Shown here: piece by piece, positions 26,311 through 39,430 of the stretch | Numbering within the stretch: position 1 is the first letter of the stretch | Layout of the letters: the number at the start of each line of letters is the position of its first letter | Assembly (NCBI RefSeq): GCF_019703515.2 | Contig: NC_059362.1 | Location: 28,598,326-28,662,325, forward strand | From: Myxocyprinus asiaticus | Taxonomy: Eukaryota; Chordata; Actinopteri; Cypriniformes; Catostomidae | Direction of reading: 5' to 3' | Length of the DNA: 64,000 nt | Program-made: the position numbers and the translations under genes | Notes under the pieces: generated by a model | Seen by the model: only the letters and a program-made list of their open reading frames with translations | The model's database searches: none | What the model was told of the DNA's origin: nothing

Positions 26311-27480
26311 CATGGTGATATCATAACAATTTTTGTAACTTTTCAGTAATTTTAAATCTCTTCCCTTTTCATTATATTGTTTAAAAACGCTCACTCTTTT
26401 TCTTTTTTTCGGCACAAAGCAGTCAGAACACCTACAATTACTGGTGCTTCACCAATGGCACACAAAAAACAAACTCATTCTGTATAAGAGTGTCGAGAAT
26501 AACGGTCATCAACCTTTTTCAAAAGCCAGAATAATACAGTGCACATTCCTTCCAAACATAATCCACTTCTAGGCATCGAGCAGTGATTCAGTGACTAACA
26601 GCAAGCGGGTTGCTTTTATTGTTGCAGCCCGACCCCCTTGGCTTAGGTGAAGAGGCAAACTGGATTACATATCTGAAGTATACATACATAGCGTGTGGGT
26701 TGGTGGAGCAGCATCCGCTGCCCACAGAAAAAGAACCAAAGAACCTCGACACAAGCAAATAACACCCTGACCCGCTCAGATATACACAGGTGCACACGTA
26801 TCACATATACATACCAGAGTTCTCACATACTGCTTACATGTATATATGACAAACTTCTTTCTGACATGCTAATTTCCACAGCCATGTTCTCTAAAGAATT
26901 GTTTTTTCAACGGGAAGTGGTTTACTGCAACAAAACAATACAATGTCTTGTAACTTTATAATGTTTTTAATAAAAATTTCATTTATTACAACAAAACTCT
27001 TTTGTGAATGTTTATCTTTAGCTACATATTAAGGCAGCAATGATTTAAATGTTAATTCAATAATTGCTCTGATGGATTCCTCAAGTAATTTGTTCAACTG
27101 ATTTATTACAAAAATTGGCTCGTAAGAGTAATTTGTTCGCAAAACTGACTATACATTTGTTTTTGCATGCACCTAGACAAGACTATGCAATACTTCTGTT
27201 CCAGACCTGCATAGTATCTGCGCCTGCAGAACTCTTCAGATTTCCAGAGAACTCCTGTCATTCATGAAATTCTTCAGATCCGCTGCTCCTTGCATGTTCG
27301 TTTCTTATTTATTTTGGCTAATTTCGGCTTTCAGATACCAATCAACCCTCTACAGAAACAATGGAGAAAGAATCACCACTGTCTATTACATTTTTAATTT
27401 TTGAAGACATGTAAATGTAATTCAACTGAAAAAGATATTAAGCAAACCAGGAAAGGGTGAATCTTCACAAACACACATAC
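26311..27480. other. Intron sequence, no gene
   Basis: No family features in the short frames at 26588 or 26695. The stretch at 26985-27150 has repeated AATTTGTTC-type motifs only. Confidence 0.45.
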
Positions 27481-27482
27481 TG

Positions 27483-27492
27483 TGTGTGTATG

Positions 27493-27532
<40 letters not shown>

Positions 27533-27552
27533 CATACATACATACACACATA
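27483..27552. repeat. (GT)n(TA)n(CATA)n microsatellite
   Basis: Compound tract ending in the TA that flanks the left end of the next Tc1 element. Confidence 0.9.
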
Positions 27553-29275
<1,723 letters not shown>

Positions 29276-29314
29276 TATAGCGCATGAAGTAATTTATATA
29301 AATACTATATATAC

Positions 29315-30370
29315 AGTGCTATGAAAAAGTATGATTTCTTCTGTTTTTGTATCTCGTACTAAATTGTTTCAAAAATTCAAACAAAATCTAACATAAAACA
29401 AATGCAATCTGAGTAAACACAAAATACAGTTTTTAAATTATAATGTTATTTACTGAAGCAAAAAAGTTATCCAATACCAACTGGGCCTGTGTGAAAAAGT
29501 ATTTGCCCCTATTTACTAAATCCCCAAATCTATGAAACTGCATTCATAATGGGGTTCAGTTGGACTAGACACACCCAGGCCTGATTACTGCCAGCCCTGT
29601 TCAATCAAATCAACACCAAAATATAACTTTTTCAGCAGCATGAAGTTCGCTAAGAGGTCTCACCCAGTTGCACACTATGCCAAGGTCGAAAGAAATTCCA
29701 GAAATGAGGAGGAAAAAGGTGATTGAAATACATCAGACTGGGGGTTATAAAGCTATTTCAAAGGCTCTGGGACTCCAAAGAACCACAGTGAGAGCCATTA
29801 TCTCCAAATGGAGAAACCTGGCACAGTAGTGAACCTTCCCAGAAGTGGCCAACCGTCCAAAATTCCTCCAACAGCACAGCGACGACTCATCCAGGAAGTC
29901 ACAAAAAAGCCAAGGACAACATCCAAGGAATTGCAGGCCTCTCTCACATCAATAAAGGTCACTGTTCATGACTCCACTATCAGAAAGAGACTGGCCAAAA
30001 ATGCCATCCATGGAAGGGTGGTGAGGCGAAAACCACTGCTAAACCAGAAGAACATTAAGTCTTGTCAGAATTATGCCAAAACACACCTTGATGATCCTCA
30101 AACCTTTTGGGAGAATGTTCTGTGGACTGATGAGTCGAAAGTGGAACTGTTTGGAAGACAGGGGTCCTGTTACATCTGGCGTAAATCAAACACAGAATTC
30201 CACAAAAAGAACATCATACCTATGGTCAAGCACATTGGAGGTAGTGTGATGGTGTGGGGATGCTTTGATGCTTGAGGACCAGGGTGATCTGCAATAATTG
30301 AGGGAAACATGAATTCTGCTCTCTACCAGAAAATCCTAAAGGAGAACATCCGGTCATCAGTCTGTGAGTT
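29315..30370 (+). mobile_element. Tc1-like transposon, 3' truncated
   Basis: The left end CAGTGCTATGAAAAAGTATG follows TA. After the transposase pseudogene the similarity ends near 30370, and no right terminal repeat was found downstream. This is a third Tc1 subfamily in the window. Confidence 0.85.
29677..30355 (+). pseudogene. Tc1 transposase pseudogene, truncated
   Basis: The start MPRSKEIPEMRRKKVIEIHQ at 29677 reads through KALGLQRTTVRAIISKW and then shifts frame at about 29820 into NLPRSGQPSKIPPTAQRRLI. It then continues ENVLWTDESKVELFGRQGS and GGSVMVWGCFDA before a TGA at 30273. A further piece, NMNSALYQKILKENIR, follows. The first catalytic Asp (WTDESK) is present, but the DNDPKH and E motifs are lost with the 3' end. 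Confidence 0.9.
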
Positions 30371-31290
30371 GAGACCCACTGATCCACTTCATGACCTCCA
30401 TCCCAATTCCAGTATAAACAATCCAAACAGGTTAAAATGGCAAGAGTTGCCACAGCTGAAGAACATTTTAGACTAAAAACAGAATGCCAAGGAGGAATTC
30501 AGTGCTGTGGTTGAAGGGGCTTTGGGAGGGAGTCCGTCAGGAAAGTAGGAGCAGGGTTGCAGAGTGCAAGTGTCAGGTCCCCCCTCTAGCCCCACTCCCT
30601 AGAGAGAGAGAGAGCTGTTGGCAAGGGTGTGCATTTTTCAGCCCTGCAGTTTGCTTTGTGTTCTATTTAGCTTATTGTTCAAGAGAGCTTCATTTTAGGA
30701 CAGGCCTTTGTATCTTCTGTACTTTCTGAACGGTGATGAGGCTCCCAACCGGGTATAATTAAGACGGCATTCAATGAGGCCCATCAGCAATTAAAAAATC
30801 TATCAGTTTCACTAAGGCAATACAAAGAGAGAGAGAGGGCGAGCATGCAAGCAAAAGATTAAAGAAGTAAGTCACAATGAAGTCAAATCAATGATCAACT
30901 TCATATCTGAGCAGAATTGGCAACAAGCAGATTTTTTCTTTTGCATGACTCGCAGCAGCACTTTCACTATCAGACTGCACGCAATGCAACGATCAACAAA
31001 TCCTACTGATAAACAGCCCACAGCAGGCATAATGGAAATAAAGTGGGCCTAGATCATTTAAAGCTGATAGGAGCAGTGGTCTCCTGGGTAATGCGCTGTA
31101 CGACCAGAGTAATAAGCTGGCCAGAGGAGATCAAGCAAGCACACGACCCACCACAGGGAGAGAGGAAACCAGCTGCGAACGTTATTTCTCCAAGAAAAAA
31201 AACATGACTACAACAGTAATGTGTAATTCGTATAAGTGCAGTGAATTCATAAATGCCTGGAGCTTCGTGGGCTGTGTTCTCTGTAGCTTT
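30371..31290. other. Intron sequence, no gene
   Basis: GAGA runs at about 30600 and 30825. The frame at 30484 has no recognisable features. Confidence 0.45.
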
Positions 31291-31815
31291 AAAAAGGCAT
31301 GCATTTTTGTCATTTTGACAACAGTATTTAAGTACTCAACAGATAAATCAACTAAGTACTCAAGCACTCAGGACTTCAATCTGCGCAAAAAAAAAAATAA
31401 TGTTTTTCCACGTTGGACGTCTTTTGCCATCGCATCATGTCTTGCTTTTTTGTTTCAGTGTCTCGCACTATGAGTGCCACATTTTTGAGACGCCATGTCA
31501 GTAGTCCTTTTAAAAGAACATGTCTCAAATAACACTATAAAATGCGTATCAAGACCCCTGCCTTCTGTTCCATTAAGCTGCGCTTTGTCTAGATGTTTGA
31601 AAGAAATAATGTGTCCTGTGTGAATACACCATAATCTTGTCCGGAGTATTGAGAGCTGTGGCTGCCCCTGAAAGGCACCATGTATAGTGCTGACACAAAT
31701 TGCTGTCTGATGAGTCAAACTGCAAAGTTTTGGCGAAAATGGTGCCATAAAAAAAAATTAAAAAAAATTTATACATGTTTGTGTATAGTTGATAGTGGAC
31801 CACTTCCAAGTACTG
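31291..31815. repeat. Diverged copy of the 2673-3901 hAT-like element
   Basis: It shares TCATGTCTTG.T.TTTGTT, CTTCTGTTCCATT.AGCTGC, CTTTGTCTAG.TGTTTGAAA and terminal-type AAGTACTCAA motifs with 2673-3901 in the same order. It ends about 35 bp from the donor of the sipa1l1 exon at 31853. Confidence 0.6.
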
Positions 31816-31852
31816 TACTTGGTAGCACATAGCCAAGGTTTAAGCCACTCAC

Positions 31853-32010
31853 CTGTAGCAGGTGTTTTCGGAGCATGGATTGTGTGCTCGTACAACCACA
31901 AAGACATGTTGAAAGTGCGAGCGGATGTTCTTGGGGCTAAAGGGTTTTGCTCCGGGCTCTTGAAACACGATTGTAACTATGTCGTTTCCAATGTGTCTTT
32001 TCCTTAGCAG
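31853..32010 (-). CDS. sipa1l1: sipa1l1 exon with RapGAP catalytic Asn thumb (residues 701-752)
   Basis: The acceptor is catag at 32011 and the donor gtgag at 31852; 158 nt, ending AG| in phase 2. It encodes [40 protein letters not shown] and [12 protein letters not shown]. The Asn of GNDIV (about residue 709 in my concatenation) is the 'asparagine thumb' that RapGAPs insert into Rap to catalyse GTP hydrolysis; this is family knowledge. It is intact, so the protein is predicted to be catalytically competent. A transposon remnant ends within about 40 bp of the donor site. Confidence 0.95.
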
Positions 32011-32109
32011 CTATGAAGCACAAACATTGTAGGTTAGTTCATATATGTGATAGGTTGGCAATGAAAAGAAAAAAATGGTTGCAATGGTGTTTGCCTTTGG
32101 GTAACTTAC

Positions 32110-32213
32110 CTGCTGTTTGTTATTGGGTGTGTAAGGGAGCATTGTAGACACATGGAACATGATCTCATAGTCTTTAAAAGTTGTATACAAAGAGTGGGTT
32201 CCAGTAGAATCCG
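32110..32213 (-). CDS. sipa1l1: sipa1l1 exon, RapGAP core (residues 666-700)
   Basis: The acceptor cttgcag is at 32214 and the donor gtaag at 32109. It is 104 nt and encodes [20 protein letters not shown] followed by [14 protein letters not shown]. The STGTHSLYT and MFHVST.LPYTPNN motifs are diagnostic of the RapGAP fold. The next intron is only 99 bp (32011-32109), far shorter than its neighbours. Confidence 0.94.
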
Positions 32214-33524
32214 CTGCAAGAAAAAGCTCACATTAAAGGTTTCTTCCCCTGCAATTGTAAAACACCTTTTATATGACCACCTGCCACTTTTGTTGAAGAA
32301 ACTAAGCTTTCTGTATTGTCTGAAGGGAATACAAAGTTATCTAAAACCTTGGTTGATCATACAGCCTCATGTATTTAAGACTCCTTGACTTGTTAGGGCT
32401 ACATTTGGCTGGTCCTTTTTCAAAGGACTCTCTTCTTGACAGAGCTACAGGCCCCTGACATGTATAAGAACTGTTGGCTCAAAGGGACCCGGGTTCGATT
32501 CTGGCCTGGGTCATGCCCTTATCATGTTTTTATTCTTGTCAGTTCATCTTTCTGTCAGTCTCTATGGTCCTATGAATACAAAAATAAATACATATGAAAA
32601 ATAAATTTAAAAGGACAATCACAGTTCAAAAGCAGGATACTGCAATAGTCACTCTGAACCATGGCCCCTCAGACATGGCAGCACAAACTCATCTTCTCAA
32701 TCCCCGTTTCCTAATTTCTTTATGCCATCAGACACTAAAATCATGCCCCAGTCTGTCATGCAGAGATCAAAGCTTTCTGACAACTTCACCGCCCCTACTT
32801 GGCTGCACTTGCAGTCGAGTGGGACTCTAAGGGGGGAAATGTCAAGATTGATAAATGGAATTAAAATCATGCTTGTGATCAGAGACAATATTCCTCATGG
32901 TCACAGAGGAGAGGTGGAGCAGGGCTGCCAGGCACTGTGTGCATGACTGGGTCTAAAATAAGGTCACTGTGGTTCAAGTCAAATCAAACCAAGGCATAGA
33001 ACAGAAGATACAACTGATCCTTCACTAAGCTCCGCCTCCCTTGGTTACCGCTGCTTGCTCTGACAAGATCTGCAGAACTTCCCATAGGAATGAATGGGAC
33101 ATTGGCATGAACGGCTGGGTTTTTGGCTAAAGTCTCATAAATGAAATTGAGAATATTCTTAAGTGGGCTGGAATTAAGAGTGACATTGTAAAGCATATTT
33201 ATCTGGTGTTTGTTGTAAAATAAATGGTTAAATTACACAGTAATTTGAATACTGTGGAGACGGTGAATCAGAATTGAGGCAAACGATTATCACAGTCACT
33301 TGAAAAGAAAAAAGCATCATTAGATAGTGATACACACCTGATAACATTAGTGTAAGTGAACATAATTGCTCATAATGTCTCATAACACACTCACCATGAT
33401 GCTGTGTACTCTTTATTTACTATCGCCTTTATTAAGACCTGAATTAATACATAAATGAATAAATGTCAAGTTATTAGCTTTAATTTACATTGGAGAAAAT
33501 TAAAGTGTCCTCGCTAATGTTATA
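32214..33524. other. Intron sequence, no gene
   Basis: No conserved reading frame. The frames at 32594, 32697 and 32722 overlap on both strands without family features. Confidence 0.5.
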
Positions 33525-33748
33525 CAGTTGAAGTCAGAAGTTTACATACACCTTAATTTTAATACATTTAAACTCAGTTTTTCACAATTCCTGACATTTA
33601 ATTGTAGAAAACATGTCTTAGGTCATTTAGGATCACTACCTTATTTCAAGAATGTGAAATGTCAGAATAATAGTAGAGAGAATGATTTATTTCAGCTTTT
33701 ATTTCTTTCATCACATTCCCAGTGGGTCAGAAGTTTACATACACTTTG

Positions 33749-34781
33749 TTAGTATTTGGTTGCATTGCCTTTAAATTGTTTAACTTGGGTCAAACATTTT
33801 GGGTAGCCTTCCATAAGCTTCTCACAATAAATTGCTGGAATTTTGGCCCATTCCTCCAGACAGAACTGGTGTAACCGAGTCAGGTTTGTAGGCCTCCTTG
33901 CTCGCACACGCTTTTTCAGTTCTGCCCACAAATATTCTCTCAGATTGAGGTCAGAGCTTTGTGATGGCCACTCCAATACCTTGACTTTGTTGTCCTCAAG
34001 CCATTTTGTCACAACTTTGGAGGTATGCTTAGGGTCATTGTCCATTTGGAAGACCCATTTGCGACCGAGCTTTAACTTCTTGGCTGATGTCTTGAGATGT
34101 TGCTTCAATATATCCACATAATTTTTCTTCCTCATGATGCCATCTATTTTGTGAAGTGCACCAGTCCCTCCTTCAGCAAAGCACCCCCACTACATGATGC
34201 TGCCACCACCATGCTTCACGATTGGGATGGTGTTCTTCGGCTTGCAAGCCTCACTCTTTTTCCTCCAAACATTACAATGGTCATTATGGTCAAACAGTTA
34301 CATTTTTGTTTCATCAAACCAGAAGACACATCTCAAAAAGTAAGATCTTTGTCCCCATGTGCACTTGCAAACTGTAGTCTGGCTTTTTTATGCCAGTTTT
34401 GGAGCAGTGGCTTCTTTATTGCTAAGCAGCCTTTCAGGTGATGTCGATATGGACTTGCTTTACTGTGGATGTAGCTACTTGTCTACCTGTTTTCTCCATC
34501 ATCTTCACAAAGTCCTTTGCTGCTGTTCTGGGATTGATTTGCACTTTTCGCACCAAACTACATTCATCTATAGGAGACAGAATGTGTCTCCTTCCTGAGC
34601 TGTATGATGGCTGCGTGGTCCCATGGTATTTATACTTGCATACTATTGTTTGTACAGATGAACGTGGTACCTTCAGGCATTTGGAAATTGCTCCCAAGGA
34701 TGAACCTGACTTGTGAAGGTCCACAATTTTTTTTCTGAGGTCTTGGCTGATTTCTTTTGATTTTCCTATGATGTCAAGCAA
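33749..34781 (-). pseudogene. Tc1 transposase pseudogene (Sleeping Beauty type)
   Basis: N-terminal part at 34781-34434: [37 protein letters not shown] and CSLVRKVQINPRTAAKDFVK. C-terminal part at 34135-33749: MRKKNYVDILKQHLKTSAKK, WVFQMDNDPKHTSKVVTKWL and SSDLNLREYLWAELKKRVRA, ending KGNATKY. The two parts are in different frames with a degraded middle. The third catalytic motif reads LNLREYLWAEL instead of LNPIE.LW, so a frame-independent catalytic lesion is also present. Confidence 0.93.
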
Positions 34782-35109
34782 AGAGGCATTGAGTTTGAAG
34801 GAAGGCCTTAAAATACATCCACAGGTACACCTCCAATTGACATATCAGAAGCTAATTGGCTAATTGCCTAAAGGCTTGACATCATTTTCTGGAATTTTAC
34901 AAGCTGCTTAAAGGCACAGTTAACTTAGTGTATGTAAACTTCTGACCCACTGGAATTGTGATATAGTCAATTAAAAGTGAAACAATTTGTCTGTAAACAG
35001 TTATTAGAAAAATTACTCATATCATGCACAAAGCAGATGTCCTAAATTACTTTCCAAAACTATAGTTTGCTAATATTAAATCTGTGGAGTGGTTAAAAAA
35101 ATGAGTTTT

Positions 35110-35528
35110 CGGGGGCCTGGGTAGCTCAACGCTGACTATCACCCCTGGAGTCGCGAGTTCGATTCCAGGGCGTGCTGAGTAACTCCAGCCAGGTCTCCTA
35201 AGCAACCAAATTGGCCCAATTGCTAGGGAGGGTAAAGTCACATGGGGTAACCTCCTTGTGGTCGCTATAATGTGGTTCGATCTCGGTGGGGCACGTGGCG
35301 AGTTGTGCGTGGGTGCCGTGGAGAATAGCGTGAAGCCTCCACACGCATTATGTCTCTGCGGTAACGCGCTCAACAAACCATGTGATGAGATGCGCGGGTT
35401 GATGGTCTCAGACGCAGAGGCAACTAGGATTCGTCCACCGCCACCCGGACTGAGGTGAGTCACTATGCCACCATGAGGACTTAGAGTGCATTGGGAATTG
35501 GGCATTCCAAATTGGGGAGAAAAAAAAC
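35110..35528 (+). mobile_element. tRNA-derived SINE, copy 1, inside Tc1
   Basis: It begins CGGGGGCCTGGGTAGCTCAA, with a Pol III B box (CGAGTTCGATTCC) at about 35155. It ends in a GGGCATTCCAAATTGGGGAG tail with A8. The flanking AGTTTT (35104-35109 and 35529-35534) is a 6-bp target duplication. Removing the SINE restores the Tc1 terminal repeat (GAGTTTTAATGACTTCAACC). Confidence 0.9.
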
Positions 35529-35578
35529 AGTTTTAATGACTTCAACCTAAATGTATGTAAACTTATGACTTCAACTGT

Positions 35579-36132
35579 ACATGTTCACTTGGGAATGAGG
35601 AATGACACAGTTTAATCCATAGCATGCTCTTCTCAAGATTTATTTAAAGATAAAAAAAGAAAAGAAAGAAAAAACACTGCATGTATCCTCGTCACTATTA
35701 CAAATGGCCCAGCAAAAACATTTTTTTATTATTTCTGGATAATTTCTATAAAATCCAGCTTATAGCTATTCAAACACGCATTTCTCCCATAGACATTTGT
35801 TGGAAAAAAATCAAGCACTTGACGGAGAAATGGCACATGGCAACAGATGCTAAGAAAAGATTTGTCAGAAACGCTTTTAGGGCGGGGCTTAGTGAAGTGT
35901 CAATTGTTGGTCTTTACTGTTGTATTTAGATCCTTTCCAATCATGTTCTCTGATTGTCGATAAAATGCTGACAGTAAAGGGACATTTAGAATGGGCTTCA
36001 GGCTTATTTGAGTACAATACTGTTACAATAAATTAACTAGCCTGAAAGCATACTAGCCTGACACGACAGGAGCCCTGAGATTGAGTATTAATTTAGCCCC
36101 TTTAACAACATGTAGTTTTGATCATTCTATAG
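35579..36132. other. Intron sequence, no gene
   Basis: A-rich run at 35650-35675. Nothing else recognised. Confidence 0.5.
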
Positions 36133-36360
36133 TGTGACGAGGAGGAGGGCGTGGCCAGGCCGTGATGGAGCACGGCTGCCTCTGAATCAGCTGATCAGCG
36201 GGAGAGTGAAGAAAAGGGGCGGCCGGAGACGCCGGTTCGAGAGAGACGCACGCAGCTGCGCTGCACGTTTGTTTATGTTGGTTTTAAGTTTACCATTAAA
36301 GTTTATGTTTACTTTTCAGCCAGTTCCCGCCTCCTCTTTACCCGTCCTTATACTGTTACA
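36133..36360 (+). repeat. Solo-LTR-like repeat, copy 1
   Basis: It starts TGTGACGAGGAGGAGGGCGT and ends CCTTATACTGTTACA, i.e. TG...CA termini, with an ATTAAAG polyadenylation-like signal. An inverted copy lies at 51126-51359. No target duplication is evident, so the LTR identity is an inference. Confidence 0.5.
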
Positions 36361-36786
36361 TTTACCTCTTTAGGGCTTTTTACACAACATAAAACCCTAA
36401 TGTCATTTTTAATTCAGGGTTAGGCCACTTTTAACCCTGGGTTAAGCAACATTCAATACATGCAATTTTGAAAGGGGGCTAGCGCCACTTTTAACCCTGG
36501 GTAACAGACAACAAATTAGAAACTAAACAGTAATATGCAAATAAATCAGCAAGATCTAAAAAAAATCGAAAAATTCAAGTCCAAGTCATGCGACTCGAGT
36601 CCACAACTCTGCTAATTACTAATCATGGGTAAAGTACGAACAGTGTGAAACATGGAACAGGATAACCTAGGATGTTAACACATGGTCTAGAATGATCCTG
36701 GGTTAACAATTTCAAGTGTAAAAAGCCCATTGCAGACCTCTGTACCAATGAAATTAACATTCAAGAATCAAGAAATAAAGACTCAC
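36361..36786. other. Intron with TTAACCCTGGGT repeats
   Basis: TTTTAACCCTGGGT occurs at about 36430 and 36490. Related inverted motifs near 36610-36710 (CATGGGTAAA, CCTGGGTTAAC) suggest a short foldback MITE spanning about 36365-36730. Confidence 0.5.
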
Positions 36787-36961
36787 TTTTAGTGTCCAGT
36801 TGTGCACGGTACTTAGAAAAACCCTTGAGGCGCACCCTTTCCCCCAACAACTGCAGAAACTCCTCCAGGGCAGGACCTGCTGCCTCATTATTGTACATTT
36901 CCTCCTCACTGCTCTGGCCATCCTTGCAGTACATGACTCCCACCTTCAGCTGGAAACTAAG
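36787..36961 (-). CDS. sipa1l1: sipa1l1 exon, RapGAP region (residues 608-665)
   Basis: The acceptor ttgtgcag is at 36962 and the donor gtgagt at 36786; 175 nt, ending in phase 1. It encodes [40 protein letters not shown] and [18 protein letters not shown]. The [17 protein letters not shown] block is a hallmark of the SIPA1L RapGAP domain. The final A joins the CG of the next exon to make Thr666. Confidence 0.94.
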
Positions 36962-37075
36962 CTGCACAACAGATAGAAAGAAAGGCCATAAAGCCACAAA
37001 CAACAGGAATATTCTATTATCCATGCATAATGCCAGATCACTGATCAATTGTTAAGTAATGTAAGATCACCATAC

Positions 37076-37264
37076 CCCCTGCTCGTCCAGTTTCATCAGC
37101 TGCTCTGTGACCTTGGGTGTGTTAAGGGCAAGTCGGAGGCAGTGGGCATTGAGTTCAGGTACAAGATATTCCAGCACCTCTTTCAGAGGCAGGCCTCGAG
37201 CTAAGCCATGCTTGGAGGTGGAGGGCACAGCGTCCTCCAAAATGGAGCCCCGTAAGGTTGTTAA
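37076..37264 (-). CDS. sipa1l1: sipa1l1 exon, RapGAP region (residues 545-607)
   Basis: Exactly 63 codons, phase 0 at both ends. The acceptor is cctatag at 37265 and the donor gtatgg at 37075. The translation begins [20 protein letters not shown] and contains [17 protein letters not shown] and [19 protein letters not shown]. These segments are near-identical to vertebrate SIPA1L1. The exon had no long open-frame call of its own and was found by reading the minus strand. Confidence 0.93.
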
Positions 37265-38405
37265 CTATAGGTAGAAAAGATATAAAAGAGAGAAGTCTTT
37301 GTAATATTGATTCAGATTTCAACATTTCTAAAACTTATGCTTTCAGAAATGTCAGTGAAAACACAACTGCATGATCGCAATGTAAAACATAATTTGCACA
37401 TTTGTGTAATAGCAAATATTTTGCTACAGGTCCGCCTAAAAAAAATCTGTAAAAGTGAAAAACTTTAGGACAGAAATATATGTTTGGAGCAACTGATTCT
37501 GTTTGGTGTCGATCTCAGTAAAGCTCATTTGTATCTTTGGAGTGCAGGGTTTTGAAAAGAGGGGGCCTGGCTAATCCAACGGCTCAGCTTGTGAAAATGT
37601 TTAGAATCACTTACAGCACCTTTAAGCTTACATTTTGCAAGAAACATGAACACATCAGGCAATCATCAATAACAATTATAATTTTCAAAATTTCATAATA
37701 GTGATAGCTCAACTATAAATGCAATCTGTATACAGTACATTTGCATATTGCAGGTGTGACTCAAAGAATGGGCATGTTAAAAACTGTTATACGAGAACTT
37801 CTGTGAAAATTAGAACTTGGTACTCCATAATCCAACATACTGTCATCTGTTTGTAGCTGTTCATTATGATTCAGAGACCTCAAACAGTGGAAAAGGTGCC
37901 GTAATGACTAGGACAAAAGTTTTATAAAAGCTAATCCACGTCTGCCCACCTGCATTTCTAGAAATAGCAGTGGAAAGATTGCCATGTTGGGCTGTGCGTC
38001 ACCTTAGTCGCAAAGCTATTAAAGCCAATCAGAATGCATGTGAATCACAATTAGTTTCTATAAATAAGTCCAAATGGCTGAGGTCACATTCAAGTACCTT
38101 TTTTTAATAGAGAGATCTAACCTTCATCCACCCATTTAAAGAATGCTGTCAAAAGCTGTGTGATTAGGAAGCAGTACGGTGATGAGCCAGCCAGGGCACT
38201 GTGTGATCTATGCAGAGCACTAGTAGAGAGAACTTGCAATGCATCTAAGCATGTTATATAAGATAGCAGTGGGCGTCAGACCTGGATCTCACTCAATGCT
38301 AACTACTTAAAATGAACTCTCTCTGTGCAAGCACAAGGATGCATTTTGCATTCAAATGCTGGCAACAACAACAAATGATATTTGGCTAGGTGGATGAGAG
38401 CTCAC
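37265..38405. other. Intron sequence, no gene
   Basis: No conserved frame or terminal repeats were found. Confidence 0.5.
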
Positions 38406-38536
38406 CTCACTGGTTCTGAAGATGATTCTGTAATTGAATTGTTGGCCGTGCTCTTTGTGATCCTCCAGTTTCTCCCGACGAATGCTCACTGCTACTGGCC
38501 CCAGTGTCTCATCGACACCTAAGTAGTTCCAGTGCT
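38406..38536 (-). CDS. sipa1l1: sipa1l1 exon, start of RapGAP region (residues 501-544)
   Basis: The acceptor atcctcag precedes 38536 and the donor gtgag follows 38406. The first codon is completed from the previous exon (G|AG, Glu). It encodes [20 protein letters not shown] followed by [20 protein letters not shown] and RTSE. GPVAVSI and YRIIFRTSE are characteristic of the SIPA1L/RapGAP region and continue the YFYLR segment of the preceding exon. Length is 131 nt, ending in phase 0. Confidence 0.93.
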
Positions 38537-38604
38537 CTGAGGATAATATAGTTTTGGATTTTTCAATCAATGATTCAAATGTAAAAAAGCAATATGAACA
38601 GGTA

Positions 38605-39430
38605 CTTTCCCTGCTAAAAAAGCAGCTCAAAGCAGCCTAAGATGGTTTGATGGTCTTAGCTGGTCTCCAAGTCTGGTCAGGCTGGTTTGGTTTGCTGGTT
38701 TTAGAGGGGTTTAGGGAATTTGTAAGCTGGTCAGGCTAGAAGACCAGCTGGCATGAGCAGCTCAACCAGCTGAAGACCAGCTTGGCCAGGTCAGGAGACC
38801 AGCTAGACCAGCTGAACACCCAACCCGGTCTCATGACAAGTCGTAATAAAAGTTTGAGATGGCGAAATTGAAAGAAATCGTACGAGTTGGCTCATATGAA
38901 AACTTAGGACTTCTATTACCATAGACAAAATAAACTAACCATCATACAAGGTTATTACGGTTTTTAACCCTAACCCAAACCTAACCATGATTTCAATAGG
39001 AAAATAACATTTGTGTACTACTGAGGAAAGAAAACAACAGGGTCTGGAACGAGATGAGTGAAACACATTACAGGTTATTCACATATATTAGTCATTTGTA
39101 TATACATTTGTACTTAAATATGGAATGAGTAACAAAATTTGTTCACAGACGTTTTCCTTAAATTAAGTGTGGATAAGAGGTTAACTAAAATGAAAAAAAA
39201 ATTAATAAAGTGAAATGTGTTTAGTATCGATTTGAAATTCTGTTTGTTTGTTGATTGGTTGGTCTCTATTAGAATAAAAGTTGTACCTTTTCATATGAGC
39301 CAAGTCATACGATACTTACGATGTCGACATTTCGTATAAATTACTACAAGTTGTCATGAGACTATGTTGGAACACCAGCTTGGCCAGGCTACTGTATGAG
39401 ACTAGATCTCAGGCTGGATTAAGCTTTTTT
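38605..39430. mobile_element. MITE with CCAGCTGGTC-type repeats, split by another element
   Basis: The left part (CCCTGCTAAAAAAGCAGC, AGCTGGTC and GACCAGCT in many variants) and right part (ACACCAGCTTGGCCAGGCTA, AAAAACCAGCC) are from the common cyprinid 'GCTGGTT' repeat. It is interrupted at 38821-39369. Confidence 0.75.
38821..39369. mobile_element. Non-autonomous DNA element nested in the CCAGCTGG MITE
   Basis: The left end CAACCCGGTCTCATGACAAG and the right end inverted CAACATAGTCTCATGACAAC are terminal inverted repeats. Secondary inverted motifs are TCATATGA and AAGTCGTAAT / TTACTACAAG. The flanking GAACACC (38814-38820 and 39370-39376) is a 7-bp, possibly 8-bp, target duplication, as for hAT elements. 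Confidence 0.75.

Larger units (their letters stand above)
33525..35577 (-). mobile_element. Sleeping Beauty-type Tc1 element containing a SINE
   Basis: The ends are CAGTTGAAGTCAGAAGTTTA and the inverse ACTTATGACTTCAACTG, flanked by TA (33523-33524, 35578-35579). Inner direct repeats (GGGTCAGAAGTTTACATACA at about 33724, and its inverse at about 34928) mark the IR/DR structure. The transposase is on the minus strand. The right terminal repeat is split at 35109/35535 by a 419-bp SINE. It belongs to the same subfamily as 9607-10495 but is much more complete. Confidence 0.95.

Noticed and set aside
26115..26415. Three overlapping frames on both strands
   Set aside because: Produced by palindromic ACCATGGTAC repeats.
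35110..35200. Possible tRNA gene from tRNA-like A and B boxes
   Set aside because: The same sequence recurs with a long non-tRNA body and A-rich tail at three places with target duplications. It is a SINE head, and the cloverleaf is not maintained.
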